A stretch of DNA of 64,000 nt from Podospora pseudoanserina (taxonomy: Eukaryota > Ascomycota > Sordariomycetes > Sordariales > Podosporaceae), in the NCBI RefSeq assembly GCF_035222485.1, contig NC_085923.1, positions 744,001 through 808,000 of the forward strand. The letters run 5' to 3'. Position numbers and translations under genes: made by a program. Below, piece by piece: positions 22,184-31,939 of this stretch (positions are counted from its first letter, which is position 1; every line of letters starts with the position of its first letter). Under the pieces are notes generated by a model. The model was not told the DNA's origin and did not search any database. It saw only the letters and a program-made list of their open reading frames with translations.

Positions 22184-24444
22184 ATGATCTTCCGTAGGGC
22201 TGCAGCAGTTCTCGGAGGCATCTTGGCGCTAGGTCAAGGTGCCTGTGTGAAGGCTGCCCTCTCCACCTCCAATACCATCTTGGTCCTGGCCCGTGATGCC
22301 GCTTCCGCCACCTCGGCCACCTCTGGCCTCCAAGGTTACGGCATCCCATACGAGGTCCTCCTTGTACCTCAGTCCGGTGCCACTCTGCCTCCGCTCAACT
22401 CCTCAGCAGAGTCCGGCAACTACGGTGGCTTCATTGTGCTCAGCGAGCTGGCCTATAACCTTCCCGGTGGCTGGGGCAGCGCCGTCACCCCCGCCCAATG
22501 GCAGACCATCTACAACTACCAGACCACCTTCGGAGCTCGCATGGTGCGTCTCGATGTGTTCCCCAGCACCGATCTTGGTGTCACTCTTGCCGTCCCGAAT
22601 GCTGGGTGCTGCAACACGGGTGTCGAGCAGCTCATCAGCATCAGCTCGACCGCTGATTTCCCCACGGCCAACATCAAGACGTGAGTGCCTGCCAACCTTG
22701 AGATATCACGAAGCACAGCCCTGCTAACCATGCAAGCAGCGGTGCTGGTGTAAGCACACAAGGTCTCTGGCACTACCCAGCCACCATCATCAACTCTACT
22801 CTTGCCAAGCAGGTGGCTACTTTTGCTCCTTCTTCGGATGGCACCTTCACCACCACCACGACTGCTGCCATCATCAACGACTATGGACGTCGGAAGCAGA
22901 TGGTCTGGTTCATGTCGTGGGCTACCGACTGGGCCCAGGGTCCCAACTTCCTGCAGCACGCCTACATCCACTGGTTGACCCGCGGTGTCTGTAAGTGCTC
23001 TTTCGTTTTCTTGTCGATACCTGCCCGAAAATGCTGACTCGGTCATGCTTCAGTCCTCGGAAAGCGCAAGATCTATCTAAGCACGCAGGTGGATGACATG
23101 CACTTGGCCACGGGCTTGTACCGCCCAGTCAACACCGAGTTCCGTGCTCGCGTGAGCGACATGGTCCAGCATGCTACCTGGCAAACCAACCTCAACTCCC
23201 GTCTTCCTGCCGGGTCCAACTACTTTGTCGAGATTGCTCACAACGGCAACGGTGACATCGAAAACGCCATTACTCAGCCCGGCGGAACCACCACGTGCAA
23301 TCCCAACGAGCCCGTGTGGTACGATACACCACCCGACACTCCTCTCGAGTTCCAGAAGCCCCTCGGCACCGGAACCAATGTCTGGCCCAGCAGCTGGACA
23401 ACCTACCCGTGGTCCTTGACCTGTGCCAAGCTGGATCCCCTCGCCACCTGGTTCAACACCAACCCCAACACCTTTGCCCACCTGTCCCACACCTTCACTC
23501 ACCTGGAGCTCAACAACGCCACCTACTCCGACGCCGACAAGGAGATCAAGTTCAACAAAGCCTGGCTCCAGCAGCTCGGCCTCTGGACAGCCAGCAAGGT
23601 CTCCCAAGCCGGCCTTGTTCCTCCTGCTATCACCGGCCTCCACAACGGCGATGTCATCCGCGCCTGGTGGGACAACGGCATCCGCTACGTCGTCGGCGAC
23701 AACACCCGGCCCCCCCTCCGCCACCCGTCCAACTCGTTCTGGCCTCGCATCTCCAACGTCGCCGACAACGGCTACGCCGGCCTGACCATCATCCCACGCT
23801 GGGCCACCACCATCTATTATAATTGCGACACGGCCTTTTGCACCACGCAGGAGTGGATCGACACCTCGGGCGGCAGCGGCACCTTTGCCAACCTCATCAA
23901 CGACGCCCGCGCCGTCAACACCCGCTACCTCCTCGGCCTCCACCACGACCCCTTCATGTTCCACCAGGCCAACATGCGCACCGGCGACGTGGACTCGTAC
24001 ACGGTCGGCCCCGTCACCGGCAACCTCTCTCTCCTGCAGATCTGGGTCGAGGTGATCGCGCAGGAGATGACGCGGTTGACCAACTGGCCTATTGTTACCA
24101 AGAAGCACGACGACATTGGCAAGCTGTTTGTCGATCGCCAGACTCTGGAGTAAGTTTCTGTGTCACCCCAAGTTTTAAGATTAAATGCTGACTGTCATCA
24201 TCAAAATAGCAACTGCGCCCCCAAGCTGCGCTACAACTACGCCGCCAACGGCAACACCATCACCTCTGTCACTGTCACGGCCAACGGGAACAGCTGCAGC
24301 GTCCCCGTGCCGGTGACCGTGAGGGGTGGTGCTACCGGGTCGGGGACGACGGTTGATGCTGTGGGGAGCGAGCCGCCTATCTACTGGACCACTCTGAGCG
24401 GGTCCGCGAGGACGTTGACGCTCAGCTCGCCGGCTGTTATCTAG
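22184..24444 (+). CDS. agd3: Secreted polysaccharide deacetylase, CE18 (Agd3-like)
   Basis: Four exons, 22184-22680, 22740-22990, 23054-24149 and 24210-24444, encode 692 residues. An N-terminal signal peptide covers about residues 1-25. Domains in order follow the Agd3 plan: an N-terminal CBM-like/Rossmann-like region, then the deacetylase barrel with the metal-ligand motif STQVDDMH (Asp263/264), LSHTFTHLE giving His395-x3-His399, and later GLHHDPFMF, then a C-terminal beta-rich tail. In A. fumigatus, Agd3 removes acetyl groups from GalNAc in secreted galactosaminogalactan, making it cationic and adhesive. All three introns keep frame and have consensus ends. Its position next to ega3 and sph3 supports the assignment. 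Confidence 0.92.
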
Positions 24445-25410
24445 AGGTTTTGGGGAGCATTTTGTATTGTTTTTGATATCATTCATCGGAGGGTTATATA
24501 ATTTACCTTTGGGCTTTAAAAGGAGACTGGATTATTATTTGTTGGGTTGAATTATCATTATCTAGTGAATGAGAGACCTCTTTCAGGATGGGATTTGCTG
24601 TGACGTGGTAAGGTGTGAGAAGCCTGGGTGAGAGAGCATTGTCCCTGGTAAGCTGCTGCGAGTGATATGAGTCAGGCGTCCAGCAGGAGACATCCAGAAT
24701 GTTTATTGACTCGGTCTCTTTGTATGGTTGCTTCAGGATGTAAGGTATCATGGGGTGCTTTGCTGTTTTCTCATGAGCATTTCTCCTCATGGAGATGCGA
24801 TCCCCTTGAATATGTGGACATACTGTGATCAAGCACGAGCAGATAATCATCTTGTTCCGCAAGCTAATCTTCACAACAGACGAATTTTTTAATTGTAAAA
24901 AGCGTCAATCACATACTCTTGGCAGTTTCTAGTCTACCTCGGCTGTTTTACTTGAGGAACATCCTCTTCGATCGCACTGTCAAATCTGCAGTTCCTCCCA
25001 TCGCGATTGGGCAATGTTCATTCGGCGCCATGTCTATCCTCATCAAAGACTCAGTGTCGATACCTCATAATGGGGCAACTGCAATTATCAGAGTTCAACC
25101 CAACACAAAGAAAGCCCTGATTGCGGAATTCTTAGCGGAGCTCCGTGATTCGAGAAGCTCAAAACAGTGGAATGTTCAACAGGTAGGCTATGGCTCTTTG
25201 TCTGCTTCCCCTTCTTTGTATCTGCAAAGTTCCCAAACTCTACACTTTTGTCAACCACGATGGTTGCAATATTTTTTCCACCGCCAAGTCGACCGTGACA
25301 GCAGCTGGATACCGCAACACAGGCCACAGAAGAATCAATGATTGCCTATCCAAGCAGCATCACGAAGAAGCCAAAACAGCATCACCAGCCAGCCAAACAG
25401 CACTCAAACC
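24445..25410. other. Intergenic region with one weak possible exon
   Basis: AT-rich 3' flank of agd3, then an ATG-initiated frame from 25030 to about 25181 that reads like protein (charged and aliphatic, no low complexity) and ends at a GTAGGC that could be a donor. I could not connect it to a convincing second exon, so it is not called as a gene. Confidence 0.35.
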
Positions 25411-26106
25411 ATGAACGCCCGAGAAAAAACAACCCAAATCTACCCCCTAACCCTCACCCTGAACTCGCCCTCCTCCCCCACCTACAATCCCACCCTCTCC
25501 CTCTCCCTACCTTCAACCCTTTCCCCAAGTCGAATACCGACCCCCCAACCATCACCCAATCTCTCCGCTCTCCCAATTTTACTCCCTGGTAATTCCCAAA
25601 CAACCCTCCACCTCCCCCCATCAACCACAATCCTCCTACTAACCAACCTCCCCTTTATCCTATCTTCCCTTCCCCCTAACATCCCCCTACCCACCCTCCT
25701 CCCCCCCCTCCTCCCCTTCCGCCGGATTGCCATCCCGTTCCATCCCACTCTCACTCCTGAAGACCTGCTTCCCCTCTGGCCGTTCCACTTCCCTCATGTG
25801 GAGGACATATACATCGTGGCAGACGCTTCCACGCACCCGGATACTTTACGAAGAAACAAGGCCTACCAACCAGATGTGCTGGAGAGTTTTGTAATGTTGG
25901 GGGACGGGCGGGGGGGGGAAAGGAAGGCGTATGATGTCCATGGGGACGGGGAGGACAGGGCTTGGGTTATTGGGACGGGGGTCGGGACGGGGGATTGGGT
26001 TGTCAAGGGGTTGAATGAGGGGTTTTGGAGACGGGGGGTGGTTATGGGGAGGGGGGGGTTGGGGACGGGGCCGAGGGTGGGGTTGGTTGGGTTGGTTACC
26101 GAGTAG
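25411..26106 (+). CDS. Hypothetical protein, Pro/Leu-rich N-terminal half
   Basis: A 231-residue frame with no recognised domain. The first half is Pro/Leu/Ser-rich and includes LLLTNLPFILSSLP. The central part (LPFRRIAIPFHPTLTPEDL, then WPFHFPHVEDIYIVAD) has the look of a folded core with conserved strands. The last 60 residues are Gly/Val-rich and come from a very G-rich strand. The IAIP-type strand faintly recalls fungal 2EXR proteins but the defining motif is absent. The start at 25411 excludes an unlikely Ser/Gln-rich leader. It could be a degenerating gene; the strong strand-composition switch is noted separately. Confidence 0.45.
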   Translation: MNAREKTTQIYPLTLTLNSPSSPTYNPTLSLSLPSTLSPSRIPTPQPSPNLSALPILLPGNSQTTLHLPPSTTILLLTNLPFILSSLPPNIPLPTLLPPLLPFRRIAIPFHPTLTPEDLLPLWPFHFPHVEDIYIVADASTHPDTLRRNKAYQPDVLESFVMLGDGRGGERKAYDVHGDGEDRAWVIGTGVGTGDWVVKGLNEGFWRRGVVMGRGGLGTGPRVGLVGLVTE

Positions 26107-26530
26107 GGAGGGGGAGCGATGAAGGGGATTATGGTGGGTGATGAGGTTTTGGGTTGGTTTTGGTTTTATGAAGGGGGTCTTGTAGGAGGTTGGGGTTGGG
26201 GTGGAGAGGTTAATCTCCCGTCGTTGTTGGAACTAGCTCTCAACAGAAGGAGGCTCCGGTCAAATATCACACCGTTTTTGCTCTTGACGAGAATCTGTGG
26301 TCCTGGTCAGTGGTAAAACGGACTACCTACCTGCATGACGTCGGTCCTACGAAAGATTGATCGTGGGCAACAAGACCCCTTTTCCATCCTCAGTCCCTGT
26401 CAGAGGTCATGGTGAGGTCACCCGCCGGTGTCATCACCAACCAGTGGAAGTGCCCAAAACAACCCCCAGAGAAACATCTCGTCCACCCAACATCTTGCGA
26501 GTTGGATGACTACCTACCTGCTTGTTAGCA
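26107..26530. other. Intergenic, G-rich then mixed
   Basis: The first 120 bp continue the G-rich composition of the preceding gene. The remainder is an ordinary promoter-like stretch ahead of the lactate dehydrogenase-like gene. Confidence 0.5.
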
Positions 26531-27527
26531 ATGCCCCCCGAAACCACCAGCCCGTCCACCCGGATCGCCATCGTCGGCGCCGGCCAGGTCGGCGGCGCGG
26601 TCGCCTACGCGCTCATCCTCGGCTCCGTCGCGCGAGAGCTCCTCCTAGTCGATGTTAAGGTAGACCTTAGAGACGCCCAGGTCCGCGACCTCTCCGACGT
26701 CGCCTACGCCACCGGCGCCGGCATGCGTGTCCGTGCAGCTACGCACCACGAGGCAGGGCAGTGCGACATTGTAATTATCACTGCAGGGTCGAGATATGGG
26801 TTTGGTAAGGAAACATTCCAAACCAAAAAACGGTTTGTGCTCCTTTGTTAAACAAATCATAGGCGAAACCAGCATCCAGCATATGCACCGCAACGCCTCG
26901 GTGATCCGCAACGTGGTCAAGGCCATGACGCCCTTCCGTTCAGACGCCATCGTCCTCGTCGTCTCCAACCCGGTCGATCTCCTCACCTCGATTGCTCAAG
27001 AGCTTGCCGGGCTGCCCAAGTTCCAGGTCTTTGGCTCCGGGACGTTCCTCGAGTCGGTCCGAATCCGGGGTTTGCTGGCGGAAAAGGCCGGGGTGGCCGC
27101 CAGCTCGATCCAGCTGTTTGTTTTGGGCGTTCATGGCGACGGTCAGGTGGTTGCTTGGTCGTCGGCGACCATCAACGGCATCCCCCTCGACAAGGTGCTC
27201 TCGCCCGACACGTTTGGACATCAGGAGCTTGCAAAAGAGTGTAAAGAGAGAGCCGAGGCCATCTTCACGGCCAAGGGGGCCACGCCGTTTGGGACTGGGT
27301 CTGTTGTGGCGAGTATCTGCGCTTCGATCCTCTTCGACAAGAGGGAGGTAAGGCCCGTTAGCCATTTCCAGCCGGAATTCGATTGCTGTTTCAGCCTGCC
27401 GGTGGTTCTCGGGAGGAAGGGGATCATGAAGACGATTGAGATGCCGCTGGGGAGTGACGAGAATGCGGCCATTGCTAGGTCTGCGCACCGGCTGAAGAGC
27501 ACGATAGAGCTTACGGATAAGAAGTAA
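26531..27527 (+). CDS. L-lactate/malate dehydrogenase family enzyme (lactate dehydrogenase-like)
   Basis: Two exons, 26531-26804 and 26863-27527 (58-bp intron), encode 312 residues, the normal family length. The N-terminal NAD-binding motif IAIVGAGQVGGAVAYA (about 12-27) and Asp at the end of strand 2 (LLLVDVK) fit an NAD-dependent 2-hydroxyacid dehydrogenase. VSNPVDLLT, the substrate-binding Arg in GTFLESVR and the catalytic His182 in GVHGDG are present, though the usual GEHGDS has become GVHGDG. The specificity loop reads AGSRYGFGE, with neither the Gln typical of lactate nor the Arg typical of malate dehydrogenases, so the substrate is uncertain. Its 3' end lies 52 bp from the convergent PEP synthase gene, which suggests lactate or pyruvate as a shared metabolite. 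Confidence 0.88.
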
Positions 27528-27579
27528 GGAGATGAGCTGTATATACAATGTTTCACATACATACCTACGCAAGGAATTC

Positions 27580-30048
27580 TCAGGGCTTTTCACTATCAAC
27601 TACATGCCTCTTGACAGCAAGAAAGCTGTCAGGAATCACCGAAATGGAATCAATCCCAGCCTCGACCAAAAACCTCGCAAACTCTGGGTGATCACTCGGC
27701 GCCTGCCCACAAATGCCCACCTTTGACCCCCTCTCCCTCGCCACCCGGATCACCCTCGCAATCATCCACTTGACCGCCTCATCCTGCTCATCAAACAAAT
27801 CAGCCAACAACCCCGAGTCCCTATCTACCCCCAAAGTCAACTGCGTCAAGTCATTCGACCCGATGGAAAACCCGTCAAAATGCTCCGTGAACCTCTCGGC
27901 CAAGATAACATTCGACGGTATCTCGCACATGACATAAACCTTCAGCCCTCCCTCCCCGCGCCGCAGCCCATTCTCCGCCATGACATCCAGCACCTTCTTC
28001 GCCTCATCCACCGTCCGGCAGAACGGCACCATCACCACCGCGTTGGTGAATCCCATCACCTCGCGCAGCTGCTTGATGGCCCGACACTCGAGCGCGAAAC
28101 CGTCGCGGTAGCGCGGGGAGTAGTACCTCGACGCGCCGCGGAAGCCAAGCATGGGGTTTTCTTCCAAAGGCTCAAACTCAGCGCCGCCGATCAGGCCCGC
28201 GTACTCGTTTGTCTTGAAATCGCTGAGGCGGATGATGGTCGGTCTGGGGAAAAAGGTCGCGCAGAGGGCCGCCAGGCCGTGGGCGAGCTTGTCGACAAAG
28301 TAATCCGGTTTGTGGGGGTACCCAACCGTCAGCTTGACGATTTGGTCTTGGACCTTCTCGTCCTTGAGCCTGTCAAAATGTACCAGCGCCATGGGGTGGA
28401 CCTGGATGGCGTTGGAGACGACAAACTCCATCCTTGCCAGGCCGATGCCGTCGGCGGGGAGGCGCCACCAGCGGTATGCCGCGGAGGGGTTGGCAAGGTT
28501 GAGCATGATGTTTGTCCGGACGGGCGGGAGGTCGGTGAGGTCGACTGTTGTGGTGGTGATGTCGGAAACGCCCTCGTAGACAAAACCGACGTCGCCTTCG
28601 GCGCACGAGACGGTGACTTCCTGGTCGGTGTGCAGCACGTAGGTGGCGTCGCCTGTGCCCACCACGGCCGGGACACCAAGCTCGCGGCTGACGATGGCGG
28701 CGTGGGAGGTGCGGCCGCCGTGGTCGGTGATGATGGCTGCCGCGCGCTTCATGATGGGCACCCAGTCTGGGTCGGTTGCCACCGTCACCAGGATGGAGCC
28801 GTCGATGAACCTGTCGATGTCTTTGGCGTCTTCGATGAGACAGAGGTGGCCTGCCACCGCGGCATCACCGATCGACAGACCCGTGGCTAGAGCACGCCCC
28901 TTCTTTTTGACACTGTACGTTTTGAGGACGGCAGGGTCCTGACGGGAGTGCACCGTCTCGGGTCGGGCCTGGACGATGAACAGCTCGCCTGTGATGCCAT
29001 CCTTGGCCCATTCCATGTCCATCCCACAGCCGTAGTGCTTCTCAATGGTGCAAGCCAAGCGTGCCAACGCGAGAATCTCGTCGTCGGTAAGAACAAACGC
29101 CGCGCGCTCGGCTTTGGAGGTGGGAACATTGCGAGTGGGCTGGTGGTGACTCCGTCCAAGGACCATCTTGGTCGCCTTGCCGCCTAGCTTCTTGTGGATG
29201 ATTGGGACCAGACCGGTGTCGTTCAGAAGCGGCTTGAAGACTTGATACTCGTCCGGGTTTACGGTTCCTTGCACAATGTTCTCCCCAAGACCCCAGGCGG
29301 CGTTGATGAGCACGACTTTGTCGAACCCGCTCTCCGTGTCAATGGAAAACATGACGCCAGAACCACCGGCATCCGAGCGGACCATTTGCTGTACACCGAC
29401 TGAGAGGGCAATGCTGGTGTGGTCAAATCCCTTGGTCTGGCGGTAGCTAATGGCTCGGTCGGTAAACAGCGAGGCATAGCATCGGCGACAGGCGTCCAGA
29501 AGCCGGTCTTCGCCAGTAATGTTCAAGTACGACTCCAGCTGGCCGGCAAAGCTAGCGTCAGGAAGATCCTCAGCCGTCGCGCTGGACCGGACGGCAACAG
29601 GCAGGTTATCAATCCGAGCCTCGGCCGAGAGCTTCTTGTAGGCGGTGGTGATGGCGGCCGCCGCATCAGCCGGCCACTCGCCGCGGATGAACAATCGACG
29701 GACTGCCCGGCCCGTCTCGGCAAGGGTCTCGCGCCCGGCCTGCCATTCCGCCAACAAACTACCAATTTTCTCTCGGATCCCGTTGCCGTCAACGTACTGC
29801 CAGTAGGCGTGAGAGGTGGTCGCAAACCCAGGCGGCACGGGAATGCCCTGGCTTGCGAGACGGCTGATCATCTCGCCCAAGGACGAGATTTTCCCGCCGA
29901 CCAGCGCGACATCACCGCGTGCCAGATGTTTAAAGTCACAAACCAAGACGGTAGACATCTTCAAGGATGTTGACGATGGCCGGATACAGCCGTACCGCAA
30001 GATGAGAGTCGGCGGGAAGTGACAAGATCGTCTTAGCATATGCTTCAT
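27580..30048 (-). CDS. ppsA: Phosphoenolpyruvate synthase (pyruvate, water dikinase)
   Basis: A single intronless frame of 822 residues, close to the roughly 790 of bacterial PpsA. It converts pyruvate, ATP and water to PEP, AMP and phosphate. Domains: ATP-grasp pyruvate-phosphate dikinase N domain (about 32-365, with AVRSSATAEDLPDASFAGQ), swivelling phosphohistidine domain (about 380-475, GGRTSHA with phospho-His449), and PEP-utilising TIM barrel (about 510-815, with SNDLTQLTLGVDRDSG and catalytic Cys in GICGQAPSDHPEF). A 30-residue N-terminal extension rich in Arg/Ser/His and lacking acids precedes the Met (codon at 29958) that would be the bacterial-type start; it could be a mitochondrial presequence. 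Most eukaryotes lack this enzyme, so bacterial origin by transfer is likely. It is convergent with the lactate dehydrogenase-like gene. Confidence 0.93.
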   Translation of the reverse strand: MKHMLRRSCHFPPTLILRYGCIRPSSTSLKMSTVLVCDFKHLARGDVALVGGKISSLGEMISRLASQGIPVPPGFATTSHAYWQYVDGNGIREKIGSLLAEWQAGRETLAETGRAVRRLFIRGEWPADAAAAITTAYKKLSAEARIDNLPVAVRSSATAEDLPDASFAGQLESYLNITGEDRLLDACRRCYASLFTDRAISYRQTKGFDHTSIALSVGVQQMVRSDAGGSGVMFSIDTESGFDKVVLINAAWGLGENIVQGTVNPDEYQVFKPLLNDTGLVPIIHKKLGGKATKMVLGRSHHQPTRNVPTSKAERAAFVLTDDEILALARLACTIEKHYGCGMDMEWAKDGITGELFIVQARPETVHSRQDPAVLKTYSVKKKGRALATGLSIGDAAVAGHLCLIEDAKDIDRFIDGSILVTVATDPDWVPIMKRAAAIITDHGGRTSHAAIVSRELGVPAVVGTGDATYVLHTDQEVTVSCAEGDVGFVYEGVSDITTTTVDLTDLPPVRTNIMLNLANPSAAYRWWRLPADGIGLARMEFVVSNAIQVHPMALVHFDRLKDEKVQDQIVKLTVGYPHKPDYFVDKLAHGLAALCATFFPRPTIIRLSDFKTNEYAGLIGGAEFEPLEENPMLGFRGASRYYSPRYRDGFALECRAIKQLREVMGFTNAVVMVPFCRTVDEAKKVLDVMAENGLRRGEGGLKVYVMCEIPSNVILAERFTEHFDGFSIGSNDLTQLTLGVDRDSGLLADLFDEQDEAVKWMIARVIRVARERGSKVGICGQAPSDHPEFARFLVEAGIDSISVIPDSFLAVKRHVVDSEKP

Positions 30049-30538
30049 AAGAGAAAGCTTTGGTAGAGAGTTCTAGACCTTATAAGCCACTTCATTACTC
30101 GAAGCATTTGGGGGGTGCAGAGGAGGAGGAGAGGTGTCCAGCTCACTCGCTGTGTCCATCCAACAATACCTCCGTTGTCATGACTCCGCGATGGAGTGAT
30201 CATCCGGTCGTCGCACCGGCGTAAAGAAGAGCCATGTTCAGGATGACGTTAGCGGTTCGTATCTAGGGGCCAATGCTACGGGACACAGTATGAGGCTTAC
30301 CCATTGAACGGTCTACCTTTACTAAAAGTACCTAGGTACACAATCACCCGTCCCTGATCATGCTGAACAAGACTCGGTCTCCCAACTTTGCAAAAGCAAT
30401 GAAGCGGACCATGGAGAATATGTTGAAATAATTAATTACTAAGCAAAAGAGGTATATAGGAACAAAAACAATAATTGCAACACTGCCTGGCAGCAGTGTC
30501 CATCCACACTGTCGACACATTCACCGTGCTTCAAGATC
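30049..30538. other. Intergenic region between PEP synthase start and Rds1-like stop
   Basis: No coding frame. It should contain the PEP synthase promoter and the 3' UTR of the Rds1-like gene; the right part is AT-rich. Confidence 0.5.
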
Positions 30539-31939
30539 TTAACCAGACTGGTACATACCCACAGCATACACATGAGGGTTCAGCTGGGTAAGGTTGTAAG
30601 GAGTAACATAAAGATCCAAGTCTGTCAAGACCAAAAAGATGGTACCGTTGACAGCCGGATCACCAGCAAACGTCTCCATGTTGGGCTGCACAGTCCAGGC
30701 GGTGTTGTTCTGGATCTCCTCCAGGGGAGTGTAAGTGACGTTGAGCTGACTGACCCAAGCGGCAAAGACAGGCGGGTTGGCACTCGTGCTGGTGATGTAG
30801 CTGTTGTTGGGGCCGACAGGGAAACCAGGCTCGTCCCACTGGAGGAAGACCTGACGGCCTGGGTAGGAGAGAGGGTTGGTGCGGTTGTTGGTGATGCCAG
30901 GGGAGCAGTTCACGCCCTCCTCAGTGCTGTTGATGCAGTCCTCGTCGTCCTCAATATCAGCAGTGCTGAGGGTGTTGGTGTAGCCGCCAGTGGTCTCATT
31001 CCAGGCGTTGGAGCCATTGATGCGAGCGGGGTTGGGCTGGTTGAGGATGTGAAGGGCAGGGAAGTTCTGCCAGACCAGGCGGGTCTGGTTGGCGGGGCAG
31101 GATGAGATGTAAGGCGCCAGCAAGGTCCAGGCCCAGGACTGGGGGATGCCGACCTCGAACCACTCGGGCATGGGGAACAAGCCCTCGAACTGGCGGAAGA
31201 TCATCTGCTGACGGGCCTCGGTGGTGATGCTCTGGAGGAGCATCTGTCCAACATCATGAGCATTGAGGTGGTTGAGGAAGCCGTAGACGCCAGCTTCGCC
31301 GTACCGGGTCAGCTTCTGGGAAAAGTCAATGTACTCGCGGACATTGGTGACTGGGTAGTTGTAGCTGCACTGGACTGGAGCAGAGGGGCCGAGCATGTTG
31401 CTGAGAAGAGTGGCATGGCCGACTTCTTGCTCAGCCATGAACTGGAGAAGGTAGCGATCCTCAGCCTTCAGACCAGCCTCCTCGAACTCCTCTTCAGAAA
31501 AGGTCGCAAGCCCCCAGTGAAAGAGATCGAGCTCGATCCATTCTTGGTAGAGTGCCAGGGCAATGGACTCGTAGTCAAAGTCGGAGAGCACGCGATACAC
31601 AGGGGCGGATCCGTTCGTTCCCACACCGCCGGAAGGCGTGTATGGTGCTGGGAGCGGAGCGTGTAGCTCGCCGTCACTTGGATAGTCAAACGCGTTGGGT
31701 CCAGGGGGCAAAGCTGGGATGGAGGGGGCAAGAACATCGGTGGTCTTGGCTCCAGTGGTGGTGGGTGGTGGCCCGGTGTATGGGCCGTGATCCGTAACAT
31801 TGCTGTGTGGTCTGACGGGAGGAGTGAAGGCGGGTGTTGAGGTAAAAGTGGTGGTTGGTTCGGAGACGATAGGAACTGCCAAAGACCGGACAGTTAGAGA
31901 GAGCAGGGCAGTGCCCACGGAGAGCTTGTAGGCGACCAT
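30539..31939 (-). CDS. Rds1-like secreted stress-response protein, ferritin-like fold
   Basis: A single exon of 466 residues. A signal peptide (about 1-21, ending near LAVP) is followed by a Thr/Pro-rich low-complexity linker (about 25-110). The ferritin-like helical region (about 125-300) contains the acidic/His pattern EWIELDLFHWGL, FMAEQEVGHATLL and ITTEARQQMIF. A Thr/Asn-rich beta tail with several N-glycosylation sequons follows. Rds1 of S. pombe is induced by glucose, ammonium or phosphate depletion; the biochemical role of the family is unclear. The frame stays open upstream to 32209, but the extra segment has no signal peptide and is not protein-like, so 31939 is chosen. Confidence 0.85.
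   Translation of the reverse strand: MVAYKLSVGTALLSLTVRSLAVPIVSEPTTTFTSTPAFTPPVRPHSNVTDHGPYTGPPPTTTGAKTTDVLAPSIPALPPGPNAFDYPSDGELHAPLPAPYTPSGGVGTNGSAPVYRVLSDFDYESIALALYQEWIELDLFHWGLATFSEEEFEEAGLKAEDRYLLQFMAEQEVGHATLLSNMLGPSAPVQCSYNYPVTNVREYIDFSQKLTRYGEAGVYGFLNHLNAHDVGQMLLQSITTEARQQMIFRQFEGLFPMPEWFEVGIPQSWAWTLLAPYISSCPANQTRLVWQNFPALHILNQPNPARINGSNAWNETTGGYTNTLSTADIEDDEDCINSTEEGVNCSPGITNNRTNPLSYPGRQVFLQWDEPGFPVGPNNSYITSTSANPPVFAAWVSQLNVTYTPLEEIQNNTAWTVQPNMETFAGDPAVNGTIFLVLTDLDLYVTPYNLTQLNPHVYAVGMYQSG

Noticed and set aside
23077-24108. 343-codon minus-strand frame opposite agd3
   Set aside because: Exact antisense of the conserved deacetylase exon; an artefact of its C-ending codons.
27880-28890. 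336-codon plus-strand frame opposite PEP synthase
   Set aside because: Antisense shadow of a fully conserved enzyme.
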